Positions 33,755 to 45,873 of a stretch of DNA of 64,000 nt are shown here, in pieces (position 1 is the first letter of the stretch; each line of letters starts with the position of its first letter). A program made the translations under genes and the position numbers. The stretch spans positions 2,093,501 through 2,157,500 of the forward strand of contig OX345636.1 in NCBI GenBank assembly GCA_947044365.1, read 5' to 3'. Below the pieces are notes generated by a model, which saw nothing but the letters and a program-made list of their open reading frames with translations, was not told the origin of the DNA and did no database searches. The stretch is from Petrosia ficiformis. Lineage: Eukaryota; Porifera; Demospongiae; Haplosclerida; Petrosiidae.

Positions 33755-36700
33755 GAGATTCTACCCAAGCTTTTTGTCAGCAAACTTATTTTTTTTAAAA
33801 ACACGACAATTCTGTATATATGTCCTTTATCGTAGTATTTTTTAAAAAACCTTGGATGCACTGGCGAGCCCAATGATTAAAAAATCTAATTTAGTTGTTA
33901 GTGCAGTTGCAAGTATTAAATTAACAATTAGTTGGTTGTTCAGAATACATACCATAGCTACTTTGTTCTAATTACATTTGACTAGCTATTATTTTAGGGT
34001 GCTGTCTAGCAACTCATATTTCATACCAACAATTTAATATATGTTTACTACTAAAGTATATGTAATTTTATCTGGACATCAAAAGGGTTTGGAAACCTAC
34101 GAAAACATAAGTCAATTTATTCTAGTGTACATTGGTGCACATTATGTCATAGTAAAATCATGCATGTAGCCACAACATCCTCTATGACAAGTGGCAAACT
34201 AAATTAAGTTGGCGTGTTATTTCAGACTATTGTATTCATCAAAAGGCTTTGATAACCTGCAAAAACATAATTCAATTTATTCCTCACGTAGCCACAACAT
34301 TCTCTATTCTTATTTGAAGTTCAATAACCAGTGGCGGTTCTAGGATTTTATTTTTGGTGGAGCAGGCCCCGTGCAGCGAAAACATTTTTATATCATTAAT
34401 TATTCATAGTGGGTGTGGTCAATTAAAATTAATCAATTAGTGCAAACCCGTCTACATGCTCGCTCGCTATAGCAGTTTCTTGTAGTCTTAAACAACATCA
34501 ATATCAAAGAAAAGAGTAAGTGTAGTAGATAATATTTAAGATTATAAAATATTTGGGGGGGGGGGGGGCAAGTGCCCCCCCATGCTAGCGCCGCCACTGT
34601 CAATAACACATGCAAAAACTGAATTTCAATTTATTTAGACATGTGATTTTTCTACTAAGCACCCACAGAATGTTCACCCGCTAAAACATGTAAACACTAA
34701 AATAAATGTGTGTGAGACAACAGAAATTTCCCCAACAAAAATAGGCGATGTAAGCAGTTTTATGGGCTCCTGTTATCACTTATCTGATCATATAATCATT
34801 TGTGATCTATCATTGAAACTTTTAGGAACATTTTCGTTATACCAGTCTCTATATTTATGTTATGTCTCTATAAACAAATTATGATTTGGAATAGTACATT
34901 TAACTAACATAGATGTATAACTCTTTTGAGATTAGTATGGATAAACCTGTCGCACTACACAAATTGTAAATTGAGAATCTGAAGCTGCTAAAACTAACCA
35001 TGCACCATGAATACGAATTTACAGTATTTTCCATTCCATTAGAGAGTCTTCTACACATTAATTATGAATTAAGCGACTGAATCAATCACTTATAATAATT
35101 TGGATGAAATCCTTACCTCTATAATATAGCCTTTGTATAAACTGATTATACACTGCAAAAAATAAATCGTTAAAATAAAAATTGTATTGGTTAGTACAGT
35201 TGCCAGGAATAGCATGAGTTTCAATATAGTTTGTCAATTGTCATAGAGAATGTTGTGGCTACATGCATATATGTTACTATGACATAAAGTACACCAAGTA
35301 TTGGTGGATATATATAAATTAAATTGTGTTAGCGGGTTTACAAACCTTTTTGATGTCCAGATACAAATACATGTACTTTAGTATAAATTATAAAACATCT
35401 TTATACTAAATCTTTGACATGCAATATGAGTAGACATCACCCTAAAATTCTAGTGATTCAACTATAATTGAATATAACTAGTACAAAGTATCTGTGGTAT
35501 ATATAATATGTATGTATTCTGAACAACCAACTAATTGTTAAATCCTTGCAACTGTACTAATCACTAAATTAATTATTTTAACTGTTTTGTTTGCAGTGTA
35601 CAAGTTTTTAAACATGAAGTATTATTCAATATATAGCTGATGTGTTTCCTATAATTTTAATACAATGTGGCAATAATTCTAGAATATAATCTTATAACAC
35701 TTTAAAATAACTCATGAGTTCATGTTTTCCATATTTTCCAGGATTTTCCTCAGTGAATGATTTGGAAATGGTGGAACTACAAATGTGATGGCTGTTTCTC
35801 TTGTTGACAAGTTATCTACATGTTTACTACAGTGGCGAATAGTTGGTAAATAGTTCCCAACTGACTCATATTTTTTTGATGTGATAACCTTTGAACTACA
35901 TTGGTAATTAACTGGCAGATTTCCCTCAGCATTCCTTATCTCTATTGAGATTAAAAGGCTACGACCTCAGGCATTTGGAAACCATAGTTATACCACAGTA
36001 AGTGTACCCCACTATATTATTATTGTGCGGGACTTATAAACTCATTTGTATTAAGTGTGGTTAATAAATTATAATTCTAAGGTTTTAATTCCACTGACAA
36101 TAATTATTGTTTCAATCCAAGTACAATCTATTATTATTTCTATTTATATATTCCCCATGCAATATTCATACTTGGCAAATTATTTATTACAATAATAATT
36201 ATTATGTCAAGCAAAAAGCAGAATATTATATTACACTACAACATGAAATTATGCTTTTATATAGAAATAGCCAACAAATTACGTTGACTATATATTTCTG
36301 TAGATGAATAATTATATTATTACAATGAAAAGCATACAAAATAATTATATCCAAATAAACTAAATAGATTGAATTATTATCTTCTATGTAACCATTTTAA
36401 TCACACATATATGGAAAGTGAAAGTGAGGTGTGTAACAACTGAATCCATGTAGTGTGATGAAGTATTTAACAACATTAATGTTAACCCAACAACTGTAAT
36501 TCAATAACTATAACTCACATTTGATCTCAAATGTATGTAGTAGATATTATCAGTGGTAATAATATTTTCTTAAATTTTATGAAATGTGACAAACATTCAA
36601 TTGTTCAAGTATAATTTAGTAAGTACAAATATCTTATTAATTAACATTCACTATACTTAAATATTTATACTTTTATAATTATATATCTAAGCAAAGTTAT

Positions 36701-37290
36701 CATTTGGTTTAGGATTTGCAAATTTTAACTATATAACACAAATGTATTTCTTTAGACTATAAAATTATAGCATTAATAAACCTGGTTCACTATAGGGAGC
36801 AGCTTCTAAACACACTGTATACTAAAGCAATTTAGTGTAAATAAACTGAAGCTGTTCACACTATAAATTATACATTATAGAGTGAATATGCTCTGTATAT
36901 ATGAACACTTCCTAATATCTGCAACTTAGCACTTGGTTTTTGTAGCAATAGTTTATTTATGGTTCCTCCAGTAGTTTACTGACTTATAGTCACATGTCAG
37001 TGCATAGATATCTGTCTATGAAAATGAGTTGGAATAGAATTGATTTTGTAGCTACAAAATCAATTCTGTTTCAAACTAAGTAGAATGTACAAAATTAAAA
37101 TTCAAGCCTTCAGAGTTATAATGAATATTTATTTCATTCCATAAAGGATAGTGTTGTACATTAAGTATCAAAATATCATACTTCAAAAACAATCCATTAC
37201 AGTAATTGCATAAAGCAAACAACAAAATAATATAATACACTGCAAAATCTATACTTAAAGCTGGACAACTTTCCCCCACTATATGCAGGA
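33755..37290. repeat. Large repeat block, copy A1
   Basis: No gene. About 2.8 kb (33755-36560) recurs at 48431-51590 and 52346-55400 with very high similarity by eye, broken by insertions of MITEs present in some copies only. The match to the last copy continues (36560-37280 with 55400-56155). It contains CACTGC-family MITEs in both orientations, the hAT MITE at 34329, and a hairpin (AGAATTGATTTTGTAGC / GCTACAAAATCAATTCT) at 37036-37069. Confidence 0.7.
34329..34599. mobile_element. hAT-type MITE
   Basis: The ends are CAGTGGCGG and CCGCCACTG. TCAATAAC is duplicated at 34321-34328 and 34600-34607. Inside, a long G run meets a C run (GGGGGCAAGTGCCCCCC). A shortened copy lies at 52066-52229 in the sister block; the copies at 49758 and 53468 have the empty site, so the insertion is younger than part of the block amplification. 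Confidence 0.85.
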
Positions 37291-38740
37291 ATTATGAATT
37301 CAATTATTAAGTGTTCTTCAGATTATAATGTTGCAATTTTAATTCCACTTACAATTATTTGTAACAAATGGAAGCATAACTTATAAGATTTGACACTATC
37401 ACTGGCAAAGATTTGTTTCAATCCTATTATTATATACTCATCCATATTCATACTTAGCAAGAAAACTATAAATTGTTTATAATTATAATGTAAAGCAAAA
37501 AGCAGAATATTATATTACAATACAACATCCATTTATGCTTTTAAAAATAGCCAAAGAATTACATTATTACAATGACATACAAAATTATTGCATCCAAATA
37601 AATCCAATTAGTATTTAATCACACATAATGGAAAGGGAAAGTGAGGTGTATAACAAACTGAATCTATGTAGTGCAGTAAAGTATTTAACAAAATTAATGT
37701 TAACCAAAAACAATAACTATAACTCAATAACTGTTATTCACATTTGATCTCTAATGTTTGTAGTAGATATTCTTATCAAGGGTAATAAGTATGGAAAATA
37801 AAATGTTATAAAATGTAACAAACATGTATTTTCCAATTGTTCTAAAATATAGTTTGTAAGTACAAATATTTTATGAATTAACATACACTATACTTAAATC
37901 TATATACTTCTATAATTATATCTCTAAGCAAAGTTATGATGTATTTAGGAATTGCAAACTTTAACTAACACAAATGTATTTCTTTAGACTAGCATTAATA
38001 AACCTTGGTCACTATAGGGAGCAGCTTCTAAACCCACTGTACTAAAGCAATTTAGTGTCAGTATATAAACTAATGTTGTTCACACTATACATTATACATT
38101 ATATGCAAAAAATAATAATATAAATTGGAAATAAATACCTCACTAGTGAACTGATGTGCTGCATACTACATGAGCACTTCCTATAATTATCCAAAAAGTT
38201 TTCAATTTAGCACTTGGTTTGGGAAACAATAGTTTACTGACTTACGGTTATATGACAGTGCATAGATATTTGTCTGTGAAAATGTGTTGGAATAGCCATA
38301 AAATCAATTCTGTTTCAAACAAAGTCTTATTATTGTTTACTTCATCTCATAAAGGATAGTGGTGTACATTACGTATCACAATTCCATACTTCAAAAACAA
38401 TCCATTACAATAATTGTGTAAAGCAAACAGCAAAATGTTAACTACATAACAGCTGAATCCAAGTATTTAATCAAATTAATGTGAAACCAACAACTGTAAT
38501 TCAATGACTTTAACTCATTCACTGTTGTCCGTATATCAATAGTGTATAGCACATATCCAATCAGTGGTAATATAGAAAACGAGATATATGGAAAAAACAG
38601 TATCCCTAAATTTGCTTTCAGCACTGTGTTGATGTACAGCATTCAGTAATCTGACATGACTACATAATATCGGATTTCACAGCTGGATAAATGTCTCAGC
38701 TACTCTGTGTGTGAGGTAACTGAACCCCCAAGTTGCATGG
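37291..38740. other. Gene-free stretch, partial internal repeat
   Basis: No gene. Positions 37320-38110 are a diverged repeat of 36060-36900 (both contain AACCAACAACTGTAATTCAA-like and GGGAGCAGCTTCTAAAC modules), so the block A1 unit is itself partly duplicated in tandem. Positions 38270-38405 match 56255-56365. Confidence 0.5.
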
Positions 38741-40300
38741 ACAGCCAGCAAGGGGGATGCACCCCCTTCAAACTCCCATCAAAAGTGGGACATCCACCCC
38801 CATTTACAATTCCCCTCGTACTCAATATTTAGAGCAAAGGGCTGTGTTTTTTCTCTGTATATTTTGTTGTGTTACTATTTCCCTTAATGTTCCTAATTGA
38901 AAGTAGTGATGTACATGTACTATCCATTAGGAATATAATGGTTGTTATTACATTCCGTTATAAGAAGGATTATAATTATTATATTGTGTTCAAGTACACA
39001 TGTACTATACATCAGGAACATTGTACATATATGTATAGGTTGCTAAATAGAATGTCAACATTTGGTTTACTACATTGACACAGTTACTGAAACTGTACAA
39101 ATTGTACCATTAGGCACTATACTTAAGAACAGGAATACCTAAGACCACAAAACAATCACAAGATACTTTGAAATAAGTGGCTTATAAGTGGATACTATGT
39201 AACAATTATAATTTACACAATTACTTTATAATTACATAGCAATTAATATTTCGATACAGTTACATAATATTATTCCTATCTCCATCACTACTGATATTGT
39301 TATATGATTTGAAATGCTGGTTTCTTTCTCTGACGACTCGTCTGATTCTCCTCCAGCATGAATAATAAACTCGTTTATGTATTAAATTATCAGCAATCGA
39401 ATAGTGATCTTGCACTTTATCTCTAACATAGCTGAGCTTCTTTCTCCATTGTTCAAATCATATTCTCCTGAAACCTTCATAAGTGATATCCTTCATAAGA
39501 ATCATAACACACAAAGTGAATTTCTTATTATGCTCTTTAGTATGCCCTTTTACTTGCAAACAACATACCTTTCCTAATATCACTTATTTGGAGACACAAA
39601 AGAACTTCCACCCTTTTTTCTCTTCTCCAGTGCAGACTAAAGACAGTGGCTTCAGCCTTCAGCAGCAGGCTAACATCACTTAGGTGGAGTAGACTTCTGT
39701 TTCATACTTTGATGATCAAATATCTATGTACATTACAAACAATTATTTTGGAAGTGCTTTTCATTTGTTTTTCTTTATATAGTAACTATTTACAATGTAT
39801 GAAAATGGGTTGCAATAGACACAAAATAAATTGTTTGAGGTGGAGTAGCAGATCCATTTCAATGCAGAGTGACATTATCTAATATTTAATTGCACAGTTT
39901 TGTACAAATTTACCACCGAAATATATTGCCGGATGGATGTCTAAACTTCCTGAATTGTTTGCAGATGTCATTCAGAAGTCATTCAGATGAATTAAAGGGG
40001 ATGAGATCATTTTCAACACATCCATAGTCAACTCAGAAGAGAAGAGACTTATAAGAGTGATATATATTGACCAATTGCGAAGACCTTGTTTATGAAATAT
40101 TTGATGCTGTGATTATGACCTTGCCACCTCCATACATCCATATTATACCATAATCTCCTCTTTGGGGAGCTGTTGTGGAGCTTGCTTTGTGCACTGCACC
40201 CATCCATCCAGTTTTTATTTATGATTTAATACTTGATTTTAGGAGTACTGAGATTTACATCACTCAGCTTCACACTTCACATAGTGGTCAATCATTTAAC
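38741..40300. repeat. Repeat block B1, matching 57346-57950
   Basis: No intact gene. GGGGATGCACCCCCTTCAAA starts a stretch of about 470 bases (to 39215) that recurs at 57346-57785. In the later copy it jumps directly to sequence equivalent to 40147-40300 (CTCCTCTTTGGGGAGCTGTT), so about 930 bases are missing there, including the pseudogene at 39290-39725. Confidence 0.65.
39290..39725 (-). pseudogene. Decayed coding segment, second copy
   Basis: Homologue of 8530-8985. The minus strand keeps coding-like blocks VCCLQVKGHTKEHNKKFTLC and QWRKKLSYVRDKVQDHYSIA, followed by DNLIHKRVYYSCWRR, with stops elsewhere. It is better preserved here than at 8.5 kb near the end. Product unrecognised. Confidence 0.35.
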
Positions 40301-42261
40301 AAATCTCCCATTTAACGCGATGAGTTGACCTCCCTATGGGTTTACTAATTTCGACAGCATTTTCAACATGTATTGTTTTTGATTTGCTGCTGCTGCTATT
40401 GTATACTATCACTGAAATATTATGAAAAGAACAGTGCTTGGCTAACAAAACCACCTCTGAACATAACATTTAACCTAATAAACTGCAATGCTGTTGTTAC
40501 TTACTTAATTTAGCTCAGTGAGTGACAGAAAGGGAGAGTTATTATAATCACAAAGCTATATATGGGTCATATGGACAGAGTGTTTTCATATCTGTTGAGG
40601 AGCATTTTGAAATTTCAAAGTTAATTTTGAAACATACAACAGTTTATTGGTTACTAACTGTTTGTACAGCTATAGTGTTTTCATTACAGTGAAGTGTTCT
40701 TTTTCTTTATGTAGTTTGATTTGAGCTTAACTCAGTTTGTATGGAAATTTTATTTTGTTCAATTGTTATTGCTTATAGCTGTATTGTACTCAGTACAATA
40801 ATAGCCATTGAACTAGTATAAAGTTATAATGATCAATTTGAAAATGAAACTCTTATTATATTAATAATTATGGTTAAAGTACTATTATATTATTGATGGC
40901 CTTTTAGCTATAGAACTATAACTAATATACTTGTAATAGATGTTTTGGCTCACTTGCAAGGAATTTTTGGTTAACGAGTAATACTTACAATTGCACTAAG
41001 AAGCAGTGTAAATGGATGTACAGTTTTAATTTCAGAACAATCTTTGTACTGCAGTTCAAATATCAACCGACATATTAGTATGTAACTAAAACAGCATCTC
41101 AAAATATGAAAATGAAACAACACTAATTCACACCAGAATCTATGTGAAACCATCCAATCTTTGCATCCAATCTTTTCCTATAATGCTTTCGCTTTTACAT
41201 GTACAGTAGCCCATTCGGTTTTCATGACTGATAACATAGTTATGAAGCCTTGCTTGAAGCAGTTGAGCAGGTGTGCACTCACAGCATTCAGACAAAAGCT
41301 TAATTCCCTGGGTGTTGATAATTGATACATGTGCAATTGTACCGAACATCAATGTACTTTATATTTAGTGGAATGGCTCCTTGGTTGTGTGCTGGAGGGT
41401 CAATTTTGCTATAAAAAGATAAAATATGCTAGTCCACATGAGGATCTAAACAGCTAGAATATTCATTCCTGGGGATTGAATCTGCTAGCAGACTCATTTC
41501 GCCCGGATCAAAAATGAGGGGGATCAGATTTCCTATGACAGTGGCATGTTATTCTATTGTGTGAAACACCCATGCTTTGTTTGATGTGGTCAGCCGATGG
41601 TTTTATATCAGTGCTCGTCCTTTGATGTTAATTTTGCAAAAGCAAAAGAGTATTAGAATAGCATGTATAGACTTGCTTTCTAGCTAGTTCTAGTGAGAGA
41701 GAGAAAGGGATATTGGGAGAATAAATGTGTTTGCTTGCAACTTATAGGTGGATGCTGTCTTTGCAATAATTGGTAAGCAAGATTGAAGTGACTGTTAGAT
41801 TGTTTTAGTAGGTCCAGAAAGTGGCAAAGAGATTGCATTCTGTTGCAGGGAAAGCTTTGCTGTATATAACACCTCAATTTAACTTGATAAATGTGAATGT
41901 GGCTATAATAATTTGGATCTAAAAAACTGTGCGCTTCACGTTCCATTCTCAGAATCAGAATGCTGGCTGTATCATTGCATTGGAAAACAGGGATCTTCAG
42001 CACTTCTTCATACAGACATTCTTATAACAGTACATGCATTTTGACTTAAACCAGTGGTTAATGTTGACTGAAAGAAACTATTTTTCAGAAGAATAATTAT
42101 GACTCAGATTGAAGAGTATATATATATATACCAACAAAAAAAAATAGCTCGAGTATTCATGCATTATAATCTAAACTACAATACAATTCACATATCTGAG
42201 TGTCTACTATATTATATATATACATATATATATACACATGATTCATATATTCATCATGTAT
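40301..42261. other. Gene-free stretch; contains the Tigger empty site
   Basis: No gene I can support; a 70-codon minus frame at 41140-41352 (ECCECTPAQLLQAR) has a protein-like look but no exon signals or recognised family. Positions 41540-42200 match the split flank of gene 2 (25360-25572 plus 29017-29560), with the uninterrupted TA target at 41774-41775. Confidence 0.5.
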
Positions 42262-42936
42262 TCAAAAAACACTGGAAGTTATGAAGAGAAGCACTGCTAT
42301 TACAAGAAAAACTGGAACAACAGATACACCAGAATCTGGTTCATCTGATCCTCCATCTGTAGGTTCTCCATCAGAACAAGGTTCACCTAGTGTAGCATCA
42401 CAATCATCATATTCTTGTGTAGTGTTAGCAAGTAATCCATGTTGTTCAAAAGAGGTTGTACAGCATCCCCAATAGGTACGTAAATTGCGGAGATCTTGGC
42501 ATGTAGCAACGCAAACATCATCTTCCTCATCACAAGCAGGAAGATCTCCATTAGCAATTCCATCATACAGGGATTCTGCACAATACTTGCCATCGATATC
42601 AGAACGAGCACAATCAGCTTCTCTCAATTGTTCAGCAAGGTCATCATCACCAGTACACCTATAAAAACTTTCATATTCATCAAAACAGCTTCCACATTGT
42701 AGGACAACAACATCACTGAGAAATCTGGCGAGTCCTTCGTTAGTAGTAAGATCATGTTGTTGAGCTAACGAGATAACCCTATCATTACAATCTTCAATTA
42801 TTGAATAACATGAAGATTGCCGAGTTTCAACAGATCGTTTCAGAAACACTTTGCGGTTAATTATGTGCCTGGTGAAATCACGACTGGCAGTTGTCGACAA
42901 AATAAAAAAAAGGAGTATTGCGGCAATTTTTATCAT
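42262..42936 (-). CDS. Secreted cysteine-rich GPI-anchor-type protein (family member 3)
   Basis: A 224-residue paralogue, single exon. Signal peptide 1-17, K33-R34, and all 14 cysteines are conserved. It aligns without gaps to members 1 and 2 up to EPCS (188). After that the usual GVFATPAF linker is replaced by a longer stalk (DGEPTDGGSDEPDSGVSVVP) before the hydrophobic C-terminal tail. The Gly/Asp/Pro/Ser stretch would lengthen the spacer between the disulfide domain and the membrane anchor. It is closest to member 4 in the ISLAQQHDLTTNEG region. Function not recognised. Confidence 0.85.
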   Translation of the reverse strand: MIKIAAILLFFILSTTASRDFTRHIINRKVFLKRSVETRQSSCYSIIEDCNDRVISLAQQHDLTTNEGLARFLSDVVVLQCGSCFDEYESFYRCTGDDDLAEQLREADCARSDIDGKYCAESLYDGIANGDLPACDEEDDVCVATCQDLRNLRTYWGCCTTSFEQHGLLANTTQEYDDCDATLGEPCSDGEPTDGGSDEPDSGVSVVPVFLVIAVLLFITSSVF

Positions 42937-42991
42937 GCTGATTTTAAGACCAATACATACGCTATTTGATAGACTGGAATAGCTTACTTCG

Positions 42992-43024
42992 GTATTTATA
43001 GATTTTTAAATGTTATAGGCGGGG
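42992..43024 (-). promoter_or_regulatory. TATA box and GC box of family member 3
   Basis: Minus strand CCCCGCC (43018-43024), then CTATAAATAC (42992-43001), 56 bases upstream of the ATG. The last base of the TATA motif differs from members 1 and 4. Confidence 0.6.
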
Positions 43025-45137
43025 TCGAGCTGTTGTTAAATACACGACGGTGACATGGACATTTCTTTGGGGGTGGGGTATTAAAATTCAGACCTGATAA
43101 AGAAATAAAGATCTGTCAATCTTTTGTTGTAAACAATAAGAGACGGCATCAGAGCTGTAGCTGGGAATGATAGTACTCCTGTACCTCAAAGTTAGCGTTT
43201 TTAATAACAAAGACCGAATGTCATGACACTCCTGAACTATACATTATTTTATTCTGGAGCTTTAAAGGTTAGCGGTAAATATTGAGTATTATCTTGAGTT
43301 AACACTAATCAGAAATAATAATTATTGATATTATTTGTAATTACGATAAGATTAAATTCAATCTGCATAATCCCCAGATGGGGAACAGAATTTGTTTCAT
43401 TACAACTCATAATGGTATGATAAAATATATAATACAAGTAAAAACATTTATGTTGTACTTTATAGCAACATAATTATTTTGCGCGTGGTTAGTGAAAACA
43501 ATATTATTTAGGTTAATTTCCAAGTTGCTTTAAAGCTCTTCCTGCATGATATGCCATGCAAACCCTACAGTATCTACACTTGTAGTGCTATGATTAAACA
43601 ACATCCACAATATAAAATTAATTAAATTTACATGTTTTTCCCTGCAGTGGATCATCCAAGCCTTACAAGAGTGACACTATTCTTAGTCTACATCATAATT
43701 ACATACATAACAAACACATGCATAGTGGAAGTCTTGTGTAACCTCAAATTTAAGCGTTAATCATCAGTGGAATCAAAAAATAATTATATACATCACAAAC
43801 AAGATGATCTCATACATGATATTAAGTGATAAGATGATTAATTATACTGCAAAAATGAAATCATTATTATTATTGGTTTGCAATTATGTACAATAATTAT
43901 AATGATCCTAATAATTATAACATTTTTTATATATGATACACTGTATATACTATGCTGCCCATGCACGTAGAGCTCATCAAAAATGAAATTGTTAATTCAT
44001 AGTATACAACCAGATAGACACCTAACCACTTGAAATGACTGCTATGGAAACATTATTTATTATTTTTTTATTATTGTAATTATGATGTGGTTTAAAACAG
44101 TCTATTATATAAGTAATAGTGAGAGTGCCTATTAATATTATCATTGTTAACTTATTATTTTCCTCTATATCTGTAGCTGAGCCCAAGATGTCAGCAGTCC
44201 TGGATGGTCCCAATGATTAGTCTGGCATGTTGAAGTTGAATAGATAAAGTTGTTTTACATTCTTTTAAGAACTCCTCACAAGAACACAACATCCCTGTAT
44301 TATGAATATGTTCTTCACATATTTTGCATAGTTTCTGTGCTATAGAATGGGTCTCTGTTGAGCATTATTCTACTGCATAGTAATTGTCAAATTTCTCATA
44401 AAAAAAGTGGCAATATAATTTTACATTGTAGTGTTCATTTCACCTTCTTTCTATTATAATCTGTGTTCAATATACCTGTAAAAACTTTGTGGTTTCTGAT
44501 AATCTACTCTAAAGAGCAGGAATATGGCTTGGTTTGAAAACTATGTCCAGCTACAGGTCCTGCGCACAACTTTTACACAGATTTTAATAATGCGCAGTTG
44601 TGGTTAAGTTGCCAAGGATAAGGTATTTGTAATGCTTGAATGTTAATAGATCCCGAATACTTTTAGAAACAGGGGAACACCCCTAGTAACATATGGGACT
44701 GTTCCTAAGGTAAATTTAAATGCGTTGAGCGCGTACCGTAAATAATTCAATTATTCAATGAGATTATTTACTCACAAATACGAAATTCACACTAACAAGT
44801 AGTAGTACTACTACTCATAATTACCTTACCGGTTAAAAATCATCACACTTCGCTCGCCCTTACCCTATTCAGAATGCTGGCTGTATTCACTACATTGAAA
44901 AAGAGGGATTTTCAACACTTCATGAAGACATGATACATGTGTTGTGACTTAAACTAGTGGTCAATGTTGACTGAAAGAATTGTTTTTCAAAAGATATGAC
45001 TCAGAGTGAAGTGTACAAAAAAAAAAAAAGCATGAGTATTCATGCATATAATCTAATACACTTTAAACTACAAAACGATTCACAATCTGAGTGTTTATAT
45101 AATTATTATAATTATACGTGATGCATAATTATATGTA
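43025..45137. other. Duplicated flanks between genes 3 and 4
   Basis: No gene. Positions 43080-43270 and 43500-43880 match the 5' flanks of genes 2 and 4, including the left half of the AGTGACACT MITE (43668 onward). Positions 44870-45110 match the 3' flanks of genes 2 and 3. A short patch at 44540-44860 has two TGCGCA motifs and is not shared. Confidence 0.5.
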
Positions 45138-45779
45138 TCAAAATAAACTAGAAGTTATCATGGCAAATACTGCAATCACAAGAAATGCTGGAGTAGCAAA
45201 CACACCAGAACAAGGTTCACCTAGTGTGGCATCACAATCATCGTATTCTTGTGTAGTATTAGTAAGTATTCCATATTGTTCAAAAGAGGTTGTACAGCAT
45301 CCCAAATTGCTACGCAAATTGCGGAGATCTTGGCATGTAGCTTCACAAGCATCATCTTCCTCATCACAAGCACGAATATTTCCACTAGCGATTCGATCAA
45401 ATAATGATTCTGCACAATACTTGCCATCAATGTCAGAACGAGCACAATCAGCTTCTCTCAATTGTTCAGCACGATCATCATCACCAGTACACCTATAAAA
45501 ACGTTCATATTCATCAAAACAGCTCCCACATTGTAGGACAGCAACATCACTGAAAAATCTGGCGATTCCTTCGTTAGTAGTAAGATCATGTTGTTGAGCT
45601 AACTCGATAATCCTATCATTACAATCTTGAATTATTGAATCACATGACGATTGCCGAGTTTCAAAAGAACGTTTCAGAAACACTTCTTGGTGTACATTGT
45701 GTATTATGTGCCTGGTGGGATTACGAAGGGCAGTCGTCGACGAAATAACAAAAAGGAGTACAGCAGCAATTTTTATCAT
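45138..45779 (-). CDS. Secreted cysteine-rich GPI-anchor-type protein (family member 4)
   Basis: 213 residues from the conserved MIKIAA start. An upstream in-frame ATG at 45836 would add 19 residues, but it lies only 5 bases from the TATA box (45841-45850), so transcripts would start downstream of it; the alignment also favours 45779. All 14 cysteines are kept. A three-residue insertion (IIH-NVH-QEV) in the propeptide region looks like a 9-base local duplication (GTGTATTATGTG/GTGTACATTGTG on the plus strand). The C-terminal tail is nearly identical to member 2. Paralogue relationships suggest it arose together with member 3's 5' half. Confidence 0.85.
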   Translation of the reverse strand: MIKIAAVLLFVISSTTALRNPTRHIIHNVHQEVFLKRSFETRQSSCDSIIQDCNDRIIELAQQHDLTTNEGIARFFSDVAVLQCGSCFDEYERFYRCTGDDDRAEQLREADCARSDIDGKYCAESLFDRIASGNIRACDEEDDACEATCQDLRNLRSNLGCCTTSFEQYGILTNTTQEYDDCDATLGEPCSGVFATPAFLVIAVFAMITSSLF

Positions 45780-45840
45780 ACTGATTTTGAGACTAATAAA
45801 TACGTTATTAGATAGACTGGAAAATGTAATTACCATTTCG

Positions 45841-45873
45841 CTATTTATAGACTTTTAAATGTTATAGGCGGGG
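45841..45873 (-). promoter_or_regulatory. TATA box and GC box of family member 4
   Basis: Minus strand CCCCGCC (45867-45873), then CTATAAATAG (45841-45850), 62 bases upstream of the chosen ATG. It decides the start codon of this gene. Confidence 0.65.

Noticed and set aside
41140..41352. 70-codon minus frame with a cysteine pair (ECCECTPAQLLQ)
   Set aside because: Protein-like composition, but no splice context, paralogue or family match.
45780..45836. N-terminal extension of cysteine-rich member 4
   Set aside because: The upstream ATG lies only five bases from the TATA box and no paralogue has the extra 19 residues.
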